Source of the DNA: Candidatus Poribacteria bacterium
Lineage (GTDB): Bacteria; Poribacteria; WGA-4E; GCA-2687025
Assembly: GCA_018644665.1 (NCBI GenBank)
Contig: JABGQA010000058.1
Coordinates: forward strand, 388,810 to 452,809
DNA length: 64,000 nt
Direction: 5' to 3'
Shown here: positions 59,191 through 64,000 of the stretch, one piece after another
Layout: each line of letters opens with the position of its first letter
How positions within the stretch are numbered: the first letter of the stretch is position 1
Made by a program: the position numbers and the translations under genes
Notes under the pieces: generated by a model
Told to the model about the DNA's origin: nothing
The model's input: the letters and a program-made list of their open reading frames with translations, nothing else
The model's database searches: none

Positions 59191-60609
59191 ATGAGCAGCC
59201 GACCGCACATCATCTACATCCTGTCCGACGAGCATAACGGCGATGCCATGACCCACACGGGCGACCCGAACGTCCGCACGCCCAACATGGACCGACTCGC
59301 CGCCGAGGGTGTCAGCTTCACGAACGCGTACTCGAACTGCCCCATCTGCACGCCGTCACGCGGCACGATCTTCTCCGGCCGTCACGCGCACGCGGGCCCG
59401 GTCCAGTTCTTCTTTGACGTGTTTCCGCCGACGGCCCCTAGCACGGCGACCATGCTCCGCGAGCAGGGCTACCACACCGCGTACTTCGGGAAGTGGCACT
59501 GCGGCGTGGTCAACAACCAGAACCCGCCCGACGTGCGTGAGAACCGGGACGACTTCACGCGCTGGCCCATGCGGACGCCGGAGTATCATCGCGGCGGCTT
59601 CCAGGACTGGTACGCTTTCGAGATCAACAACGCGCCGTTCCAGGGCTTCTACTACCACGAGGGCGAGGAGAATCCGCGCCGAATGGAGAAGTACCAAACG
59701 GACGAACTCGCCGACCTGGCCCTCGCGTATCTCGACACCTACGATCGCGACGAGCCGTTGTTCCTTGTGCTGTCGGTCGAGCCGCCACACTTTCCGTTGG
59801 AGGCCCCGGAGAAATACAAGCGCTGGGACCCGGACGACCTGGTGACGCGGCCGACCTTCGCCGACTCGCCCCGTATGCGCGAGCAGCTGGCGACCTACTA
59901 CGCGATGGTCGAGAACCTCGATCACAACATCGGACGCGTGATGTCCGCCATCGAAGAGTCGGAGCGCTTCGCGGGGAACACCGCTACGGTCTACTTCTCG
60001 GATCACGGCGACTTCATGGGCCATCACGGCGTCATCAATCGCAAGGAGTACCCGCATCAGGAATCCGTGCGGGTGCCCGCCATCTTCCACTGGCCGGGAG
60101 TCATCCCGGCGCAGGGCAGCCGGTCGGAGATGTTCAGCCTGGTGGACATGGCGCCGACGACGCTCGGGATGATCGGCGTCGAGGCGCCGGAGCACGTGCA
60201 GGGCATGGACTTCTCGCCCGCGTTACGCGGCGGAGACGTGTCGGCGCCGGACGCAGTGCTGCTGGAGATGTGCGGGAATCCTCGGTGGGGGCTCGACTTC
60301 CTCGACTGGCGCGGGCTCGTGACGGAGCGGTGGAAGTACGCCTACTACGAGACGGGCCACGAACTCCTGTTCGACCTCGACGCTGACCCGCACGAGGAGA
60401 CGAATCTCGCCGAGACAGACACCGAGACTCGCGACCGCCTGCGCGCGAGACTGCTGAGTCTCCTGCGCGAGACACGCGAGCCGTACTTCGATGTGCTCAT
60501 TGAGCATGGCGTGCAGATGCAGACGCCCGTCCTGGACGTGTCCGGCGTCCGACCGGGGGGCATCGCTCCGACGTGGGACGGCACAATCCAGTCCTCTGGC
60601 GGAGACTGA
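59191..60609 (+). CDS. Sulfatase (formylglycine-dependent)
   Basis: 472 residues, starting at the ATG at 59191 (MSSRPHIIYILSDEHNGDAM); the ribosome site is weak. Cys53 in CPICTPSRG is the C-x-P-S-R site converted to formylglycine, so an FGE enzyme is needed elsewhere. Further metal and substrate motifs are YFGKWHCG, EPPHFPLEAPEK and FSDHGDFMGHHGVINRK. MSSRPHIIYILSDEHN replaces the more usual DDxG/DDQR metal start with an Asp-Glu pair. No signal peptide is visible, so it is probably cytoplasmic, which is typical of choline-sulfatase-like members. It removes sulfate from an organic ester; substrate unknown. Confidence 0.92.
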   Translation: MSSRPHIIYILSDEHNGDAMTHTGDPNVRTPNMDRLAAEGVSFTNAYSNCPICTPSRGTIFSGRHAHAGPVQFFFDVFPPTAPSTATMLREQGYHTAYFGKWHCGVVNNQNPPDVRENRDDFTRWPMRTPEYHRGGFQDWYAFEINNAPFQGFYYHEGEENPRRMEKYQTDELADLALAYLDTYDRDEPLFLVLSVEPPHFPLEAPEKYKRWDPDDLVTRPTFADSPRMREQLATYYAMVENLDHNIGRVMSAIEESERFAGNTATVYFSDHGDFMGHHGVINRKEYPHQESVRVPAIFHWPGVIPAQGSRSEMFSLVDMAPTTLGMIGVEAPEHVQGMDFSPALRGGDVSAPDAVLLEMCGNPRWGLDFLDWRGLVTERWKYAYYETGHELLFDLDADPHEETNLAETDTETRDRLRARLLSLLRETREPYFDVLIEHGVQMQTPVLDVSGVRPGGIAPTWDGTIQSSGGD

Positions 60610-61220
60610 TGGATCCCGTCAGCGCGGTTCCCGATGTCGCGTTAGGATAGGCGGATGCGTTCGCGGGGGGACGAGAACTCACTCGGGCAGCTTGACCGGT
60701 ACGTGGTGAAGGGAAGCCACTTTTGCATTCGCGGCTTCCCTTCAGCTGTCCGGCTCCATGATTACCCTTCCAGGTGGTATCGTGTCGTCGGAACTCCTTT
60801 CGCGCGCTGGTCACATCCTCGGATGGGGCCGTTGCCGTCTCGCCCACTTCCGGTTGCGTCTGCAGGCTACTCACGCTTACGCTGCCGACCTGAGTCCCAG
60901 GCTCCCGCCGAGGGGCTATCCGGTCGATTCGCCTGACCCGCGTCCTACCGTCCCGAGTCGGAAACTCATGCCGTTTTGTCTACTGACAGTGCCTGTCGGG
61001 TTGCGCGTCGTCCGTCGAGGGATCGATCAGCGCCCTTGTGCTAGTCAGCCGGTTCCCGGCGATGCGTTCCGCGCCTCGTAGCGGAGGTGGCTTTCGCCGC
61101 TCCCTCCACTCACTCTATACATAGCCAGGTCGGCCTGAACGCCGCAAGGCCGAAGTCGGACCTTTTGGTGTGGAATCGGCGGCCGGTTGACGCGGCCTGG
61201 TGGCCCGAACGGCCGCGGCA
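60610..61220. other. 611-bp convergent gap with a 12-bp hairpin and structured sequence
   Basis: It lies between the stops of the sulfatase (+) and the DUF5916 protein (-), where only terminators are needed. A perfect 12-bp stem (60707-60718 with 60733-60744, 14-base loop) lies 98 bases after the sulfatase stop. On the minus strand, about 61110-61080 holds a GGC-GAAA-GCC tetraloop hairpin within GGAGG/CCTCC arms. Short open frames exist, but none looks like protein. It could be a decayed element or structured RNA. Confidence 0.4.
60707..60744. terminator. Hairpin downstream of the sulfatase gene
   Basis: Stem TGAAGGGAAGCC/GGCTTCCCTTCA with a 14-base loop; perfectly paired, without a clear U tract on either side. 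Confidence 0.5.
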
Positions 61221-63341
61221 TCACAGGTTCAGGAAGTACACGAGCTTCCCGATCACCGCGCGGTCCCGCACTTCCCCCGCCTGCCACAGTTCCTTGTAGA
61301 CGATGTACAGGTCGCTGCCCGGCTGATACGTGTAGCGGAGCAGCGCGTTCGCGCGGACGCGGTCGCTGTCGTCGTTCCACTGTAGGAACAGCTTCACGAA
61401 CATGTCCGGCGAGAACGTGTATATCGCGCGGCCGTTGACGGCGTTCGTGTGGAACGCGCCCGCCGGGAGGTCGACGGAGTTGTAGTCGTAGTCCGCCGTG
61501 ATAAGCAGGCTGGGCGTCGGACGGATGTGGCCGCGGGCGTTCACGGAGCGTCTCGTGCCGCCGAAGAAGCCAGACGTCTCGGAGATCGTCATGAACCGCA
61601 CCTTGCGACGTTCGTCCGTGCCGACGTGGAAGCCATACGTGCGCCACGTGTGCATTCCCGCGGGGATGACGATGCCTTCTCGGATTTCCCACGGTTCCTC
61701 GAGGAACGTCCAGTCGCGGTTGGTCCAGACGTTCGTGGAGTCGCCACTCTCGAACTCCAGTTCCAAGCGCGCGTTCGCAGACCTATCCAGGACTTGACCG
61801 TCTCGGTCGCCGGTCAGGTTGTAGCCTGTGTGGAGCGCGATGGAGCGGAACGTCGGGTCGTGCAGGCGCACACTATGCGTCGCGAACGCTCCGCCATCCC
61901 GTATCCCGGTGCGCGTGATGAATCCCATCTCGGCGTTGAACTCAGGGCCGGTATCGCTGAAGTACCCGCCCGCGAACGTGTGCTCGCCGCTCCATATGCC
62001 ATCGACGGTGACCCCGAGGTCGTCGCCTCCCGGGCCCTCGGTCCATGTCTGAGCAACGGCCCCGCTGATCTTGGCCTCCCGCGTGGGGTTGTAGCGGAAG
62101 TCTACGGCTGCGGTCTGGTTGCTCGACCCGCCCGAAGGCGTCTTCCCAAGTAGCAGGAACCCGGCCGACGACGACTGGAACAGGTCGCGCTTGACACGCA
62201 ACGCGGAGAAGTTGGTCTCGGGGATCTCGTCCACGTCGTCCGTCTGCACGCTGAGGACACCGATAGATTGCCCGCCGGCCTTCCCGGTGAGTTTCATTCC
62301 CGCGAGGATGGGCGTCTCGCGACCGCCCGCGCTGCCGATGCGTCGCGTATACAGAAGCGGCGCAGGCATGTCGAATATCCCGACACCCTCCAGAAAGAAC
62401 GGCCGCTTCTCCTCGAAGAACAGGTCGAAGCGGCTGAGATTGACGTTCTCGTCGTCCGCCTCGATCTGCGCGAAGTCCGTGTTCACCGTGGCGTCCAGCG
62501 TGAGGCCTGAGGTCACGCCGTACTTCACGTCCAGGCTCGGCTTGGCGAGACCGTCGTATTCGATGACGTCGCCGTACGTGGCATCGACGCCCGCCCCGAA
62601 CGACGGGCGGAGTTCCACGCGTCGGCTGCGCGGGAGGTCGCGGAGCCCGACGAGGAGCCCGGCGTCTGCGAGCGTAGACACGTTGTCCGACACGATCGAT
62701 GACCAGGCCGAGTCCTCGCCGACTCGCCGGATCCGGCGCCCGATGTTGAACCCCCACACCTGCTCCTCGTCGCCTGGATACCGCAACTGTCGGAAAGGTA
62801 TCGCGAATTCTGCCGACCATCCGCCCGCGTGCTTGACCGCAGCGCACTCCCACACGGCGTCCCAACTGCTGTGGAACCCGGCGCCGTTATCCGTCACGCG
62901 CGCGTCGATATAGACGCCGATGGGGTTCGTGCCGAAGTAGTAGGCGGTGCGCTTGTCGTGGAACGTGTCGAGCACGAACCGTAGGTAGTCGTTGACCTCC
63001 CACACGTGGTAGTCGCGGCGCATCTCCGTGCCGATAACGCCGTCCAGGTCGGTGTCGAGGCAGTCCGCGGCGACGTATAGGTTCTCGTCGTCGTACGCGA
63101 CGTACACGATCGTCCGCTGGCTGCTCGCCTCGCCGCGGTCGGGATGGTTGCGGATGAAGTCGCCGGACGCCTCCGCCAACTCCCACGCCTCGTCGTCCAA
63201 CAACCCGTCCAGTTCAGGCGGAGTAGCGACACGCACAGCGGCTATCTGCCGCCTGTGGGCGTCTTCGGAGGCGATGTCGGGGGATGCGATGGCGAACGTC
63301 GCCAGGAGCAGGAGTGCGCAGGAAGCGCCGATGCTTTTCAC
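61221..63341 (-). CDS. DUF5916-type outer-membrane protein with CBM9-like N-terminal domain
   Basis: 706 residues, starting at a GTG at 63341 with AGGACC upstream and a signal peptide (KSIGASCALLLLATFAIA). Residues about 35-210 are a CBM9-like sugar-binding domain (ATPPELDGLLDDEAW, VYVAYDDENLYVAADCLD, WSAEFAIPFRQLRYPG). From about 225 on, a DUF5916 region with beta-barrel character follows (NTDFAQIEADDENVNLSRFD, FFEEKRPFFLEGVGIF) ending in aromatic VYFLNL, typical of outer-membrane barrels. It probably binds or admits oligosaccharides at the cell surface. It implies a diderm cell. It lies downstream of the RND pump gene on the same strand. Confidence 0.87.
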   Translation of the reverse strand: MKSIGASCALLLLATFAIASPDIASEDAHRRQIAAVRVATPPELDGLLDDEAWELAEASGDFIRNHPDRGEASSQRTIVYVAYDDENLYVAADCLDTDLDGVIGTEMRRDYHVWEVNDYLRFVLDTFHDKRTAYYFGTNPIGVYIDARVTDNGAGFHSSWDAVWECAAVKHAGGWSAEFAIPFRQLRYPGDEEQVWGFNIGRRIRRVGEDSAWSSIVSDNVSTLADAGLLVGLRDLPRSRRVELRPSFGAGVDATYGDVIEYDGLAKPSLDVKYGVTSGLTLDATVNTDFAQIEADDENVNLSRFDLFFEEKRPFFLEGVGIFDMPAPLLYTRRIGSAGGRETPILAGMKLTGKAGGQSIGVLSVQTDDVDEIPETNFSALRVKRDLFQSSSAGFLLLGKTPSGGSSNQTAAVDFRYNPTREAKISGAVAQTWTEGPGGDDLGVTVDGIWSGEHTFAGGYFSDTGPEFNAEMGFITRTGIRDGGAFATHSVRLHDPTFRSIALHTGYNLTGDRDGQVLDRSANARLELEFESGDSTNVWTNRDWTFLEEPWEIREGIVIPAGMHTWRTYGFHVGTDERRKVRFMTISETSGFFGGTRRSVNARGHIRPTPSLLITADYDYNSVDLPAGAFHTNAVNGRAIYTFSPDMFVKLFLQWNDDSDRVRANALLRYTYQPGSDLYIVYKELWQAGEVRDRAVIGKLVYFLNL

Positions 63342-63464
63342 GCGTTGGTCCTGTGTTCTACCGCGCCGCTCGAAGCCTGCATGGGCGGCCGGCGGCCCGT
63401 GTCTACTTGGATACGTCGGGTAGACGTCGTCGATTGCAGGGGTTTGTCCGCCGGGACGGCCCGG

Positions 63465-64000
63465 TCAGTCCTCCCGGTTGCGGCGGGCCATCGCGCCGGA
63501 GTCGTCGCGGATGTCCAGCAGGATGCCGTACATCGCAGGCATCATGAACAGCGTCAGCAGCGTCGACGTCGCGAGGCCGAAGATGATCGTCACCGCGAGC
63601 GGCATCCAGATGGGGGACTTCCCGCCGAGGCCGAGCGCCATAGGCAGCAGCCCGGCGATCGTTGTCACCGACGTGAGCATGATTGGCCGGAACCGCACGG
63701 CGCCGCCCCGCATGATCGCCCGCCACTTGCCGTACCCCTTCTCGCGGTACCGGTTGATGAAGTCGATGAGCACGATAGAGTCGTTGACGACGATCCCCGA
63801 CAGCGCCACGATGCCGAACATCGCGACCATGCTCAGGGTAGCGTCGATGATGAGCAGGCCGACCATCGCCCCGACGACCCCGAACGGCACCGCGAACATG
63901 ATCACGACCGGCTGCAGGAACGACCGGAATTGCGCGCCCAGAATCACGTAGATCATCAGGATGCCGATGATGAACAGCTTCCACAGGTTCCCGAACGACT
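63465..64000 (-). CDS. RND efflux transporter, C-terminal part, 5' end off the right edge
   Basis: About 177 codons of the frame are visible, open to the window end. This is the C-terminal membrane bundle of an AcrB/HAE-type RND permease (PF00873): LQPVVIMFAVPFGVVGAMVGLL, ALSGIVVNDSIVLIDFIN, MLTSVTTIAGLLPMALG and the last spans ending STLLTLFMMPAMYGILL. Proton-driven export of drugs, metals or lipids is expected. The partner adaptor and outer-membrane channel are outside the window. The DUF5916 gene follows after 123 bases. Confidence 0.92.
   Translation of the reverse strand, partial: SFGNLWKLFIIGILMIYVILGAQFRSFLQPVVIMFAVPFGVVGAMVGLLIIDATLSMVAMFGIVALSGIVVNDSIVLIDFINRYREKGYGKWRAIMRGGAVRFRPIMLTSVTTIAGLLPMALGLGGKSPIWMPLAVTIIFGLATSTLLTLFMMPAMYGILLDIRDDSGAMARRNRED

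Noticed and set aside
60655..61081. Small plus-strand protein genes in the convergent gap
   Set aside because: The frames lack ribosome sites, have biased composition and no family resemblance.

Overview
The window is GC-rich (roughly two thirds G+C by eye), gene-dense DNA from an uncultured-type bacterium. Three large secreted proteins end in a shared NPFNPETWIPFEL-type tail followed by a FlgD-like fold. This combination, with PSCyt/DUF1549-DUF1553 and DUF1501 proteins, ThuA, sulfatase, CotH and dockerin-like proteins, recalls Candidatus Poribacteria or a nearby PVC/FCB-type lineage. That placement is inference from protein style only. No rRNA, tRNA, CRISPR array or insertion sequence was recognised.

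Layout: 1-10.5 kb holds a secreted esterase cut by the left edge, a secreted lectin-like protein, a GNAT, a lone receiver domain, ThuA, a methyltransferase, a YbaK-type deacylase, a CotH/lamin-tail protein and an ankyrin protein. 10.5-20.3 kb holds a 1131-residue tailed surface protein, aminoglycoside-kinase-like and AAC(3)-like genes, a beta-CASP RNase, an alkaline phosphatase and an enolase-superfamily enzyme. 20.4-23.3 kb is a minus-strand group: an SGNH hydrolase, then a deiodinase-like SELENOPROTEIN, arsenite methyltransferase arsM and a SigZ-like ECF sigma factor with a cysteine-rich end. 23.5-32 kb carries two paralogous TolB-propeller/cohesin-like/dockerin proteins and a membrane-anchored C-type lectin. 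32-41 kb has acetate kinase, a stand-alone HsdR-N-type nuclease divergent from a membrane-anchored caspase, a secreted protein, a URO-D-like protein, and an Rrf2 regulator followed by mobB. After an AT-rich repeat island, 41.8-48.1 kb is a plus-strand run of PSCyt protein, DUF1501 protein and GH13 amylase. 48.1-54.9 kb has an Eis-like acetyltransferase, a second SELENOPROTEIN (a lipoprotein with a heavy-metal-associated domain), a two-subunit molybdo-hydroxylase, a PfkB-SIS fusion and a phosphoesterase. 55.3-64 kb has a nitrilase, a secreted PHP hydrolase, a sulfatase, a DUF5916 outer-membrane protein and the C-terminal end of an RND pump cut by the right edge.

The main discovery is a pair of genes that conventional gene calling breaks at an in-frame TGA. 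In the first (21889-22476) TGA falls at the catalytic position of a deiodinase-like thioredoxin fold. In the second (49368-49730) it replaces the first cysteine of the metal-binding CxxC. Each TGA is followed at the right distance by a hairpin fitting the bacterial SECIS model. The first sits directly upstream of arsM and the sigma gene, suggesting a selenium-dependent arsenic/redox response unit. Both imply Sec machinery elsewhere in the genome.

The rest looks like a heterotrophic lifestyle on sulfated or complex organic matter: esterase, sulfatase, GH13, PSCyt/DUF1501, SGNH, CehA-like and MLE-like enzymes, plus surface adhesion and calcium-binding proteins.
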